In this document: positions 25,261 to 38,266 of the stretch, piece after piece
Layout of the letters: each line of letters begins with the position of its first letter
Position numbering within the stretch: position 1 is the stretch's first letter
Assembly (NCBI RefSeq): GCF_000485595.1
Contig: NW_014577132.1
Coordinates: 17,581-81,580, forward strand
Origin: Priapulus caudatus
Taxonomy: Eukaryota > Priapulida > Priapulimorpha > Priapulimorphida > Priapulidae
Length of the DNA: 64,000 nt
Reading direction: 5' to 3'
Made by a program: the position numbers and the translations under genes
Notes under the pieces: model-generated
The model's database searches: none
Told to the model about the DNA's origin: nothing
The model's input: only the letters and a program-made list of their open reading frames with translations

Positions 25261-26035
25261 TTTTCAATCGCCTTATTTAGCACACTTATAAGCCCAGCTG
25301 TATATCGACGCTTCGTACAGCGAAGAGGGTCGAGAGGGCGGGGAGACATAACCATGAGAAGGTTTCGACACACAGTTTGACACCTTCAGTTTAAACGGAA
25401 CACAGTTGCAGTTGTTCTTTGGTTGCGAATTCCTCTTGTATACATAAGAACGATCTTTCATTTTACGGAGCGCGAACAAAACCACATCGCATTGCTCGGT
25501 AGTCAGCGTGGTAACCGCTGAGCGTCTCGGGGCGATACACGCCGGTTAAACTTGCAATTTCAGTCAGTAGTGGGGTCGCGGCAGAAGTGTACATCTCTAC
25601 GTATCAAGAATATATAAAACCAACAGGGTCCGTCGATAATAGCGTGTTTCATGGAATGTCAACACACGCACTTTCTGCATGAACAGCTCTTTTATCTCGA
25701 GAAGTTTAATTTTCGAGGCACCAATTCGATTTCATTCGCGTGCCATAACATACGAAACATATACGAGATATATAGTAACTCGACATACGAGGAGCTCCTT
25801 GTTATAGATAAACTGAAAAGGCGAATCGTTTCTGTGTCCGAACAATACTATCCGTCTCGTAGATCATGCCGGTGTTTCTATGACGTTCACGCTCTGACAT
25901 GGCTGGACTGTACAGGCAATAGCCAGTGATGTGGCCCGCCATGATCCGATGGATGCTTAAACCTACACACACCACAGCAGAGCAGTCGTGCGCGATCACT
26001 CCAAGCTCGTCGCACGCATGCTCCGCTTCACCACA

Positions 26036-26079
26036 CCACGACGCCCACACGCACGCACACGCCACGCACCACACACGGG

Positions 26080-26115
<36 letters not shown>

Positions 26116-26651
26116 ACACACACACAACACCGGCATCACGCACACGCACACGCCACACGCACAGCACACCGCAGCACGCGCCCGCACCGAAAAGCACGCG
26201 CACGCGCACACGCACACGCACACACACGCACACGCAGCACGCACACGCACACGCACACGCACACGCACACACACATTACACGCACACGCACGCCACCACG
26301 CACACGCACACGACAGCACGCACGCACGCACAACACACACAACACACGCACGCACACCACACACACACCGCCGCGCGCATCACGACACACGCACGACACA
26401 CCACACACACAACACGTCACACGGCAGCCCGCACGCGCACGCGCACGCCCACGTACGCCGCACACCCACACACACACACACACCACACACACACACACAC
26501 ACACACGACACACACCACACAAACACCACCCGCCACACACACACACACACACAGCACACACACACACACACCACACACACCACACACACCAGACACACAC
26601 GCATCAGCTACACACACCAACGCACACACAACGTAGCAACAAACACGCAGC

Positions 26652-26704
<53 letters not shown>

Positions 26705-26712
26705 CCACACAC
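26036..26712. repeat. Large (CA)n/(CGCA)n compound array, about 680 bp
   Basis: The longest simple-sequence block here: CA runs with CACG, CACC, CAAC and GCAC variants. Long open frames of up to 394 residues cross it on both strands and are Thr-His or Cys-Val artefacts. The longest continues about 450 bp into unique DNA to the right without a recognisable domain. Confidence 0.95.
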
Positions 26713-27295
26713 GTACACACATATATACACAACATTACCGAAACTGACCGGCATGTATATTTCATTACTCGGCCAGCGCCAAATGATATCCAGTTCAACA
26801 CCCGCGAATGGCATAACGGAGTGCGAGCGCTCTGTTAATATTTCTAAAACAGACGGCGCAAGGAAAACAAATCAAGCCCCACCGGCGCCCCACCATTCGC
26901 CCAGCGCTCAGGCTTTGCGCGTTCTGTGGGCCTGCACTGCGTATGTCATCACGCCGCCTCGCCGGTGGCACGGCCAGATGAAGCCAGCCAGCGCCGACAA
27001 ACCTTCACACGACCGGCGCCGACCCGCTCGCTACCCGTCGTCTGCGGGCGTTACGTCGCTCCCCTGCGTCCCTCTAATGGCTGACGGCATGAACCCATGT
27101 TTACGCGCAGAGTTTGTTGTTGTTTATCAGAATCAAGATAGACGCACGTCGGCGCGCGCAGCTCTCTCCTAACGCGAAGACATTCGCTCTCGCTGTTGCC
27201 CCGTGTGAATGATTGCAACGCGTTCATCATCGCACGTGATGTGTTATAACGGCGACTCATAAAACGCCTGTCACCGGCGATGCTGCGGTCAACAC

Positions 27296-27316
27296 GGCAG
27301 CAGCAGCAGCAGCAGT
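27296..27316. repeat. (CAG)6
   Basis: A short pure CAG run. Confidence 0.85.
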
Positions 27317-28125
27317 GCCGACAATTACACCCGCAGCACCCGCGCACACAGAAAGCCTGCGAAATTTCACAGTCGGCCTAACGCTGCTTGCAATATCGCT
27401 GCAGCAACAAAGGAAAGTTCGTGTATGTGGCTTCGCACGTCATTACACATATTTTGCGCGTAAACGAATACGCGTCTTCTAATCGTATATCGTGAATGTG
27501 GAAATATCGTATGACGGCTGCAATTATATCTGCGCGCGCACGCCTGAGCGCAGGCGGAGGCGCGCGAAGTAACTCGAGAGAAAGCTCTAAATTCACAACA
27601 TATCGCGCGTATTTAGACAGCGTCCTGCGCGCGAGACGCTGTATGCGGCTGCGGTGAATGATCACGCTCGCACCACCCCCATACGCCCACAGTTAATCGC
27701 CTTCTCTATATATATACAGATTGCTCGATTCACGATAATCACGAACATTAGTGGGTAAACACTGGCCAGGTTTTACCCCGCAGAGAAACGACCACAAGGC
27801 GATTTCTAACGCACAATGGATGAGCGCGAAAACACAGCTAGCATCCTCGTCGGTTATGTAAACAGTAATTACTGCCTTTGAAATCAAACGAAGCCTCGGC
27901 GAGGAGCAAGACGGACAGCAGGGATTCTCCATATTACGATGAAATGCGATTTCCACTTTTCGGAAATCTTTGAAATCGTCTTTACTTGCTGACATCGTCG
28001 ATCATGTCGCCACATGATACTTTATAACGAGTATAATTTTGTTAAGATGACAAGCATATTCAGATTAGGCCTACGGCAAATCTTATAATTGCTAGTACTG
28101 CTTGGTGAAAACCATCGGCGAATAA

Positions 28126-28313
<188 letters not shown>

Positions 28314-29271
28314 CCCACCAGGCAATGTAGGCAGTCCCACGTTACAGACGACAGCTGCACATGTGCTTGCTAGATAGATACCATGACATAACCCTGTCTA
28401 TGCAGGGTTACGTTATAGTATATACTACTGCGTGGGTCTGTCTGCTGCGGGTGCATGCCACGGATGTCTAAATTACACTTTCTCGCCCGTATAGAAATCG
28501 CCCGGTCAAACGTCCGTTATTTTAGTAGGTCGAATGGGCACGCTCGAAAAATCACGGTGACACACACAACTCACCACCGAGCCGCACATCAATCAGCAGA
28601 TTTGTCAAGTGTGATGGCACGAGACGTGATGGGGGTACGGGACACTTATTTGCACAGGCAAAATGACTTTCATAATGACGCCTCCTGTTAGCCATGGGAT
28701 ATCACCCCCACCCGCGTGCTGCTCTGTCACTGCTGTGTGTACAGCTGATGAGTAGCGCATCATTTACCCGACGCTGAAATTACGGCAACAAATTCGCCGG
28801 CGATTGATGCATGGCGTGATATTGACGAATCGAAGAGAGGTGTGTGTGTGTGTGTGTGTGGAGAATAGAGACGGAAAGTCGGCAACTCTATCCGAGCCGG
28901 ATTGAGTCCATCGGGAAAGCTGCTCTCAGGTAATTCAATCTATCGCTCTTCTGACGGAGCTGCAGCCTTGCATCCGTCACTGCTGCTGCTACTGCGCTAC
29001 CCACCGACGAACGCCACCACCCACACTCACGCACTACACGCAGCCATTCGTCGGGCGCGGGTGAAGAGGTTAACAGGCTAATGCTGCTACCGGCAGCTCC
29101 TTGTAATCTGATCAAACCTACAGTATCGCCGGCTCGGCTTTAATGGTGCGGCAGGGCAACTAGTTACACTAACATTTAGATAAGGCTAATCCTGCGCCGA
29201 GCTTCGTGTCCAGGATGCGGCAATGCGCTTCTCTGCACCCGCATGTACGTCTTCATCATTATTCGCTATCA

Positions 29272-29272
29272 G

Positions 29273-29310
<38 letters not shown>

Positions 29311-29311
29311 G
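29272..29311. repeat. (CGCA)n tract
   Basis: About nine pure CGCA units. Confidence 0.95.
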
Positions 29312-29589
29312 AGGAGATCTGCCAGCCACTGTGTTCTTACGCGCTTAATAATCAATAAAAAACTCCATTCTGAATAAGTCGTTTGCAACGGGGGAGGATT
29401 ACTCGAGCTCTGCCGCCTATATGCAGCGCAAGTGTTCGCACCGTGAGAGCTGAGTGATCGCGCACGGTCAGGTCTGTCTCTCTCTCGCGACACGGCGATC
29501 GTTGATGGGCGAGGAGGGCGCAGCGACACAGCTGCCGGCGCTACACTGCTATCGATCACAGATTGTCTCGGTTCAGAAACGCGTAGCTA

Positions 29590-30090
29590 GCTGTCACTGG
29601 GCTTCCGGGATGCCGTCGGGAAGTGTCGGGTTAGCGTCGGCGTAAGATGCGCTTCTAGCGTCGCTGGGACAGGGTCGGGTTAGGTCGCGGAAGTTGTCGG
29701 GTTAGGCCGTCGGGGAAGGGTCGGGTTAGGTCGGAGTGTCGGGTTGAGACGTCGGGTAAGAGTCGGGTTACGCGGAACGAGTCGGGGATCAGCGTTCGGG
29801 AGAGTCGGTTAGGGTCGGCAAGTGCGGAGTCAGCGTCGGGGAGAGTTCGGTTAGCGTCGGGTTAGCGTCGGGAAGAGTCGGGTTAGCGTCGGGAAGAGTC
29901 GGGTTAGCGTCGGGAAGAGTCGGGTTAGCGTCGGCAAAAGTCGGGTCAGCGTCGGGAAGAGTCGGGTTAGCGTCGGGAAGAGTCTGATCAGCGTCGGAGA
30001 AAGACGGGTCAGCGTCGGAGAAAGACGGGTTAGCGTCGGAGAAAGACGGGTTAGCGTCGGGAAAAGTCCTGCCAGCTTCGGGAAGTCAGC
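29590..30090. repeat. Telomere-like minisatellite, unit about 21 bp
   Basis: The best-preserved unit is GTCGGGAAGAGTCGGGTTAGC, nearly perfect from about 29840 to 29990 and degenerate on both sides. Each unit carries GGGTTAG, the telomeric core, alternating with GGGAAGA. The left part shows irregular spacing of GTCGGGTTAG, and the right part has GGAGAAAGACGGGT variants. Confidence 0.9.
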
Positions 30091-30123
30091 TCAGCTCAGC
30101 GAGGGCCGCGCGTTACCGGTCAC

Positions 30124-30145
30124 CGGGGTTAGGGTTAGGGTTAGT
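30124..30145 (+). repeat. Interstitial TTAGGG run
   Basis: GGGGTTAGGGTTAGGGTTAG, about three canonical metazoan telomere units, lies about 35 bp after the telomere-like minisatellite in the same G-rich orientation. Confidence 0.9.
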
Positions 30146-31344
30146 GTTTAGCCCGGCAGCCGGACGAGAAGAGCCGGCAGTGTCGCACGCGGCTGTGCGC
30201 GTCTGCGATGTCTCATCACTTCCGCAGCTACCCACGGACAGCTCGAGCTGCAAGTCTCTCCCCTCCTCCCTCCTCCCTCCTCCCGCCGCGCCGTCCAAAT
30301 GCAGTGCCTTATACTATAGGAAGGGACACCCGTGTTTTGACACCGCACCCAGGCAAAATAAACAGCACAGCGGAGAGCGCCGCTGTATCCAGACTGACAT
30401 GTGACTAAAAGGCAACATTTCAGCGCAACGTCAGGCAAACGTTCGTTTCTGTACAATATATACGAAAGGGTTGCGATGGCTATCGACCTACGAGGCGTCG
30501 ACACTTGTAAACAGAGAAAAACAACGTCCGCATGTGTTATATTTAAGGGTTAGCTCGGTTATAATTCTCTCTCGGACTGCAAGAATTCGGCGCGCATACG
30601 TTTAACATGGCAACGTATAGACAGCAGAATGATGGAATCTATTATCACCATCTACGCATAAGACACGGACAGAGTGAAGCAACTGTCATTCGTGATGTGT
30701 GACGAAGCTGCGTTAACATATCACATCCGTATGCAGCATGGAGACAATAAAGATAGAATAGTATCCCCCCGGGCTGGCTGCTCACCCCCAGCACAACGTG
30801 ACATTGTCACCAGTCGAGAAATCACAGTCACGTCAGGAAACGCAAATGCTCGCCGCCCTACCCTCACTGCGACAGCCACGCGAACACAAACATCAACCTC
30901 CCCCCCCCCTCCCCGCCCGCACACCCATCCGCCTCTCTCTCGCGCGCGAGAAGATACGAGTTACGCAAGCTAATCTCAGCCGGATGGGTGAATGGGTGAA
31001 TGGGTGATGGGTGATGGATGAACACGTCACAGGCTGGGCAGCGGGGCCGCTGCGGCGGCGTGGTCAGTCATCTACCCCCATCAGGGCGTTAGTCATCGCC
31101 GCCGTATAGCAGCGCCGCCGTTAATAGCAGCGACTGATGAGCCGGCGCTCATTAATGATAGAAGAAGAAGAGGAGAGCGGGTCGCCGCATCAAGGCTATT
31201 GTCGCACTCATTAGTAGTCGCGGCGAGTGTTTCTCGGTGTCTCGCGTGCTCACGCATGCAGCCACGGTCGCGCGCTGTGCCGCAGTATTTGCTCAACCGG
31301 AAATACTGAGGCATCCAGCGCGCGACACAGCGTGCGCAAACACG

Positions 31345-31650
31345 CTCACGCCGATACACGAATATCCACTAGGCCTGTACGCGCGAGTGTCTGCTAGGCC
31401 TATATGTATGAATGAGTCTCTGCTAAGCCTGTATACATACATTAATGTCTGCTAGGCTTGTATACATTATTGTCTACTGGGCCTGTATACATTAATATCT
31501 ACTAGTGTGGCCGGTATACGTGAGTGTATGCCAGACGCCGTATACATGAGTGTCTCATAGACATGTATACATGAATGTTTACTAGGCCCGTACATGAATA
31601 AATGCTAGACCCATACATAAATATTTTTTACCCTTGTACATGAATAGCTA
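31345..31650. repeat. Degenerate minisatellite, unit about 28-30 bp
   Basis: Ten or so diverged units are built on GTCTGCTAGGCCTGTATACAT followed by TAATG or GAATG. Divergence rises to the right, where units shorten to about 25 bp. Confidence 0.85.
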
Positions 31651-32326
31651 CTATAGGTCCGCGTGGTCCGCACTTTCTCTTTGCAGCGTTGCGCACATGT
31701 GTGAACCCCAGATTGTTTACCTACTGGTTCTATGGACAAGCGAAATGCCAGTAAATCCCCACAAATCTCCCACAACTCGCCATTGTGAACACAAGCTAGC
31801 AGCACCTGTTACTGGTCTCCACGCGCAGATTAAGCATGAATGCTCGCTTCTCCGCGGGCAGTGGCTGAGAGCCACCTCCCCCCCCCCCCCCACCACTCGC
31901 ACTCTCTCGTGGCTGGAATGATAACAATCTTGCCCCGCGCGCGCGAATTTCTTTACAAAACGCAGGCCGTAGTATAATGTGTATGCGCTCGGAAGTTGCG
32001 AGCGTTTTCCTACGAGGGGCGCTCGAGTGAGTTCTTACAGTTGCGCGCGTACCCCCCGCAACGCTTCGCTTTCTGCGTGGATTTGTAAACGTATATACGT
32101 ACGTATCCACCTGCAAGCGAGCTTTCAACCTGTCAGCTTATGTTGAGCCAAGAACGTCGGCCAAGAGATCACTTCTTCTGTAGCAGCGAATACGGTGGTG
32201 GCGGCCGTGGCTGCCGTCGCAACAGGCAGCGAGGAGCTGGGCAATTATCAATCGATAGACGCGGTTCGCGCGCGAAACAGTATAGGCGCAAAAAACGTTT
32301 TTCAAAGAAATATTGGGAATTTCACA

Positions 32327-32347
32327 CACACACACACACACACACAC
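32327..32347. repeat. (CA)n
   Basis: Ten CA units. Confidence 0.9.
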
Positions 32348-35300
32348 CGGTTTCAAAGTACTTTGCATTATTGATGCGGCGGTAACGGATCGAGATTTTC
32401 ATGATCGCACTATTTGTAGAGCATTCGCCGTTATTTATGAATGATTTAAACAAGCAACAACGCGCGAACATCGCAAGTAAGCGAACAAAACGATACATGT
32501 GTACACATAAAATACAGCTGCCATCGCCCTGTCGCAAAACTAGTGCTGAATAGGTTATTTTATACACTGCGCCAGACTGCTATGTATTATATTCTATTGA
32601 ACACATGCGGTGGTAACGGCATATCAGATGGCTTCTTTCCGACACCGTGTTGTGCGTGTTTTACACTCGTTATTCGCATCTAATCAATTATTCTCCAGCC
32701 TCTTCCTAAAGCAGCTTCAGTAGCAAATGCGTCGCAATTTACTCATGAAAAATCATTTCACGAAAGCAATTTACGGCTACATCGGAATTTACGCAAAATT
32801 GAAATCGCGCCAATAAGGTTTCTCGCTACAGCGCGAGGAGTTTGTCCGCCATTCATCCACGGCACGTTACATCGCATTTACGATGCCCCAGGAAAAGACA
32901 TTTTCTCGCAGCACACGCTGCTTTATAACCTCATTGATTTTACAGCCATTATGCTTTTATTGGAAGCAAAAGCCGTCACGCAAAACTTCCGCCGGTTCCT
33001 GTGTCGTATATACGCGCTGACCACGCGCGAACATTGCCTATCACTGGGGAAGGGCGTAGCGGGAGGACGGGAAGCGTGAGCGCTTACATTATCCAGATGC
33101 TGTCGCAGCTTCCATGACAGGGCTTCAGCGACCCCGTGACTCTGCCTGCCCGCAGCAGGCGCGCTGCCGGCAGCTGCGTGCGGGCCGCAGGCAGCTCACG
33201 TGCTTTCGTCGAGGGGGTGGCGGCGGCGGGGCGGGGGTGGGGGTGTGGGTGGAAGGGGGGATACAGCTGATCCTTTACACGCGCATGCCGAGGCGCACCG
33301 CGCGCGCGCTCCGCAGGTCACTGCGATCGTTGCTGATAACAACAGCTGGTTGTCGGTGGCTGCCTCGCTTACGCATACTCTTGCCCGGGCGCCTCCACGC
33401 CCAGGCTCCGTAGGTCTCTTCTGCCCCTGCTGTACGCACGATCCCAAAACGAAGGGCCAGTAAAACTCGGGGCGTCTGCTTCGTAAAGAACGAAATGGCC
33501 ACGCCGCGAAAAAGGCGCGAGAACGGTGGGAGACGACGTCCCCAGTGCCCGTAACCAGCTCCAGATGTGACGCAGGGCCGGTGTTGTGGGCGTGCTGCCT
33601 GCAGTTTAGATCTCTCGTGGCCATTTCCATCAAATTAGTTCTAATTCACACCCTCTTGCCATGCACCCGGGCCGGGGAATACGATATTTTCTCATGCCTG
33701 TGACAGTAGGCCTGTTAGCAGTTGCGTAGCCAATTAAGCCGTGGGTGGTTTGGGTCAGTCACCTGAGCGCGCGGAACCTTGCAGCGTAGACATGCGGGTG
33801 TTTCTATATGGCGTTCACGCTCATTTATGACAAAAGACCGCTGTCGCTCTCACGGTGGTGGCGGTGTACACGGACTCGCAGGTGCGCGCTTGTATGTCAT
33901 CCGGGATAATGATGTAACACATACGGCATATTACGAGGATTTACCACCTAAGCGACGTCTTATGTATAGCTTAACGCTGTGAACACAGGCGTGAGCAAAG
34001 CTCAACTGGACACACCTTGTATGTCGCCACAGAAGCAAGCCACGTTTGTCCCATACGTACACGTACGACGGGAGTGCTGGTGCATGTCAATCAAACGACA
34101 TAGGCAACATGGCCGAACGCACTCCCCGAAGGAAAATCTGGAGCAAAGATATTTCCATATTTAGTCAAAAGGGTTTGCCTGAAATCCGGTATTTATAATA
34201 GTAACTAATAACCCACACTAAGCTTCGCTGGACTACTCAAAAGCTGGCCAAACATTTACTTATTCATGCCCATCTAATCACATATATGCTTCGAAAAAGT
34301 GCTCTTGCGGCAAAAGAACCGGTTCGAAATTTGCATGTCACTAACCTAAAACACAATTACACGAAGGGCATTACAACAACTCGCATGTTAGAGTGACTAT
34401 CCACGGCCACGGTCATCAAATTAGATATAGGAGGCTGGCGCCTGTGTTCCCACGAGACGCAGTACGGTCTAGATCATTGCAGAGTAATCTAGGATTAGTC
34501 GAAGAAGGCTTGTGAATGTTCCCCGCTGCTGCTGCCTCGCCTACACCTGCACGTCGTATCGCTATATGCGCGACTACACGCACGCAGCCCTCGTATTGAC
34601 AAATGTCTCTATCCGCTGACCCCCTCGCTGACATTTTACGCTGGTATTTAATGACCGGACTTGATTAAAATGGCCAAGGATCGATGTGGACGGCTGTATA
34701 TGGACGGGACTTCGGTTCGCCATGCCAGAGATCGATAAATAGGCTGCTAGTAATAAGGCCCTGCCAACGTCGGCTCGGCTCTCTGGTACTTGACCAGTGT
34801 TAGAAACAAACGCTCGGCTTAGATTCATATGGGTCTTACCTCGAGAGGTGTGCAAATGTGCACTCATCTAACACAACAGTACGTGGCGCCAGTATTTCGC
34901 GTAAATATATATATATATATGCAATACCAGTCTCCATATACTGCACGCGATATTATTATAGAAGCAGCAGTCAATGCTATAGCTACGAGACTCGTCACGC
35001 TAAGCCAGTACGTGTCCACCATGTGTGGGGGTTCAATATCACTTAAAATAAATATAATTTAACACGTTCTCACTGGCGTATCAGGCACACTGCACCTTGG
35101 ACCACACAAGGCGCGGGAGAGGCGGTGTTAGTGGCAAAGAGGTGCAGAATCTGGCGTAGTCGCGGGATATCATATATGGGTAGCTGGGCCTTCCAACCTT
35201 GACATTATGCGCCGGGGCTCGAGCATTACACCTAATGGCTTCACAAACGAGTCAGAAATTCACATTCACGTGTAAAAGCAATAAAAGAACAGACGCGGCA

Positions 35301-35885
35301 AGGGCCCGCAGCAATCGGCCCTCTCCCGCGACAACTAGTCGCGAATTGCTGCGCAGCATTCATGTGCAAAGTGGTGAATAGCATCGAAACGGTTTCCGAA
35401 ATACATTCAGCAGCGCCGCGTGCCCGTGGGGTTAAAGGCAGAGACGTACGACGGAGCTGCGGAAAGGCCACTGGCGTGCACAGCTTGTTTAAAACCACTT
35501 CCATGTGAATACACAGTTGCAATAATTGTTGACATTTCCTTCCGCTCACAAACACCAATCGACCGCGCGCAAAACCGCATTTCTAACCCTATCACTGAGG
35601 CACAGGGAAAAAAGCCTGTTTTTTTCTCTAAAAGCCTCTCAGAACGATGCGGCCCGTGCACCGGAAGAAACCCTACAATAAGCTGCTCGACATGTATATC
35701 CCGGCGTGCTTCGAAGAAAGGCTCTAAGAGTAGGTTCCGTCGTAAACCTGCAATTACAGCTCTCGGACACTCGAAAATAGAACCGGATAACTTTTAGAGT
35801 AAACTAAAAAAAAACATGTTATGACTACATGCACTTGGGGCACCGCGCCACTAACTCCCGCATCGCATCCTCGCCTGCCGTCCTC

Positions 35886-35910
35886 CTCCCCTCCTCCTCC
35901 TCCTCCTCCC
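35886..35910. repeat. (CTC)n
   Basis: Short CTC triplet run. Confidence 0.9.
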
Positions 35911-36605
35911 GTCGTATTGCTGCTATATACATTCGCGGTTTACGCCCGAGAGAAACAGTTTTATCGATCGACGGCTGACAGTTGCATCTATTGACGATTA
36001 TTGCTGCGTGGGTATACCCGCCGTCAGTCATCGTGATTAGCCCGTGCCATTACAACACAACGAATAACTCGCCGCGCGCGCGCACGCCTGAAGTTTTTCT
36101 ACTAATGGATGGATGTAATAGATCCTGGCCATCGAGCGCTGCCCGCAGAAGGGCTCTCGTCGTTGGTGATTATAAGCTAGATGTGCACTCTATGCATGGC
36201 CGGTCAGTGACGCTGACAATACCCTATTAAAGATTCCGATGGACACAGTAGCCATGGGTAAATATTAGACTAAGGCCCGAATAATATTCGCTAAGTAAGA
36301 GATATGTATCATAGAAATCTACGTCATGTGGAGGAATGGCTGTGATATCGGACCACACGTGTCAATAATGCTGCTCTCCGCCTAATATGTCTATACACTG
36401 TCGTCTATACGTATAGAGTGGCAATGGAAACAAAGCACCGTGATACGTTTTTCGTACACAAACACGAGTAAAATTCTGCTATTGCCTCTTCTCGTAGACT
36501 TACTGTCATGGAATGACATAATAATCGGAATTGTCTGGATGTCATGCACACGGTTTGAATTTCAATTCGGTAAAGGGGCCCGCCTGGGACGCGACCAGTC
36601 GTGAG

Positions 36606-36663
36606 ACACACACATGCACACACACACACGCACGCACGCACGCACACCCGCACGCACACATGT

Positions 36664-36737
<74 letters not shown>
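36606..36737. repeat. (CA)n with (CGCA)n blocks
   Basis: About 130 bp, ending in a pure run of more than 30 CA units. Confidence 0.95.
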
Positions 36738-36739
<2 letters not shown>

Positions 36740-37194
36740 CGACACACAGCGTGGCCCGGAGGCTGGGGGTGCAGCGGCATCTCGCTTGCATGAGGACGGA
36801 GCGTGCCGCGCCGCCGTACCTTCGCTGGCACTGTGCCAGCGCATTATAGCGGGCCGAGCGAGACTTGCTATAGTCACCGCCGCGCTCGCAAACCTTGAAA
36901 TCACGAACTGTGCAAATTTGAAGTAAAATTATCTAAACTTAGCGGAGATCGCAGTGTCTGCGCTATGATCGCACAGATTAGAGACAGCCCGGCAGCACAT
37001 GCCCCGTCTTGTCGGCCAGTCGTCGGCGCCAATCGAAAGCCATGAAGAAAATTAACGCTTGACGAAAGCGGATGGGCACGTAACTCAATAATTGTCTCAC
37101 AATGAGACAGGTGTGGTTTGACTCGGTGCCACTAGTTTAAAGTAAAGTCACAAGGTCATGCAGGAAGTAGGCAGCGCAGCGCGCGCCTGCACGT

Positions 37195-37195
<1 letters not shown>

Positions 37196-37253
<58 letters not shown>

Positions 37254-37262
37254 TATAGATAT
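37196..37262. repeat. (TA)n microsatellite
   Basis: About 27 pure TA units followed by AGATATAGATATA. It is a likely DNA-melting or cruciform site. Confidence 0.95.
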
Positions 37263-37312
37263 AAAGTAAGTCAGAGAGAATGAAAAGCGGGGCGGTGAGA
37301 GAAGAGGGAGAT

Positions 37313-37350
37313 GGGTGCGTGCGTGCGTGCGTGCGTGCACGCACGTGTGC
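37313..37350. repeat. (GTGC)n
   Basis: Short GTGC run ending in a small GCAC inverted copy, so it is partly self-complementary. Confidence 0.9.
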
Positions 37351-37879
37351 GTTTGTAACCTCCAAGGCAAATTTTCATTCGAACATTTCGTACTTTACGC
37401 TCGCGCTGAACGCATATACGTTACTTAAAGAGTCAATTATGAATTCTCAACAGAGCATTATGAATGTATTTCGCGTGAAAAACGGGCACTCAAGTTACGA
37501 TCTTTTCCTGCGAACAATTGAATCACCGCACTTATGTGATTCAGGCGTAATTGTGTAAACAATTAAAAACTCGCACGATCTCCACGTTTCGCAGCGCGAG
37601 TAAAACACTACTGCGCGCGAAATAAATCCTCTACACTCAAAGAAATAAAGTGTCAGAATTGAGTCGTAAAGTGTCAATTGTCTACACTATAAAGAGTTCA
37701 GTTAGAGACAGCACCTTAAATGTAAATTTCAAGTGTTAGAATATTTTACACCAATGAAGTGTTAGTAATAATTATATAAAATAATTTAATAAATGCGGCA
37801 AATACCTCGTTGGTAAATATTAACTCGTTTTGGACTAAAACGAGTAAGTACTGTAGTGTTAAATGTAAACACCGACTTT

Positions 37880-38266
37880 ACACGGGTACGGCAGTCCCAC
37901 ACACAAGTACAAACAGTCACCCTATCCCTATCCCTAACCTAACCTAACCTAACCCTACCCTAACCTAACCTAACCTAACACTAACTCTAAACCGACTCGG
38001 CTATCTTATATACGCGTGTCATAGTACCCAAATTAATCTATGGTGTATAACCTTTTGCTTTCAATATTTTGCATCTGAACTGACAATCAATCCCAACCAA
38101 CTGGTGTAGGCTATAGCTGGCACAATAATGTTCATTTTCATACTTCAAATCCGAGTGTTTTCTAGCTCATCAAGAAATCTTAATCGTGAATTAAATCGTG
38201 AATTAATTTCCAACGGCATTATTTTGTGGGAAAGCGACGCATGCGCAAATGGACTGCCGTACCCGT
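37880..38266. mobile_element. Inner inverted-repeat element holding telomere-like CCTAA repeats
   Basis: ACGGGTACGGCAGTCC near 37880-37897 and its perfect complement GGACTGCCGTACCCGT near 38250-38266 face each other about 350 bp apart. This suggests a second miniature element nested in the outer one. The inner DNA carries a run of CCCTAT, CCTAA and CCCTA units (about 37920-37990). A related GGCTGCCGTACC lies just outside on the right (about 38290). Confidence 0.65.
37920..37990 (-). repeat. Degenerate (CCTAA)n/(CCCTA)n telomere-like array
   Basis: About 13 units, mostly CCTAA (TTAGG on the other strand), with CCCTAT, CCCTAC and CACTAA variants. Confidence 0.9.

Noticed and set aside
25988-27172. 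394-codon plus-strand open frame
   Set aside because: Two thirds is Thr-His translation of the CA array; the remainder shows no domain or splice structure.
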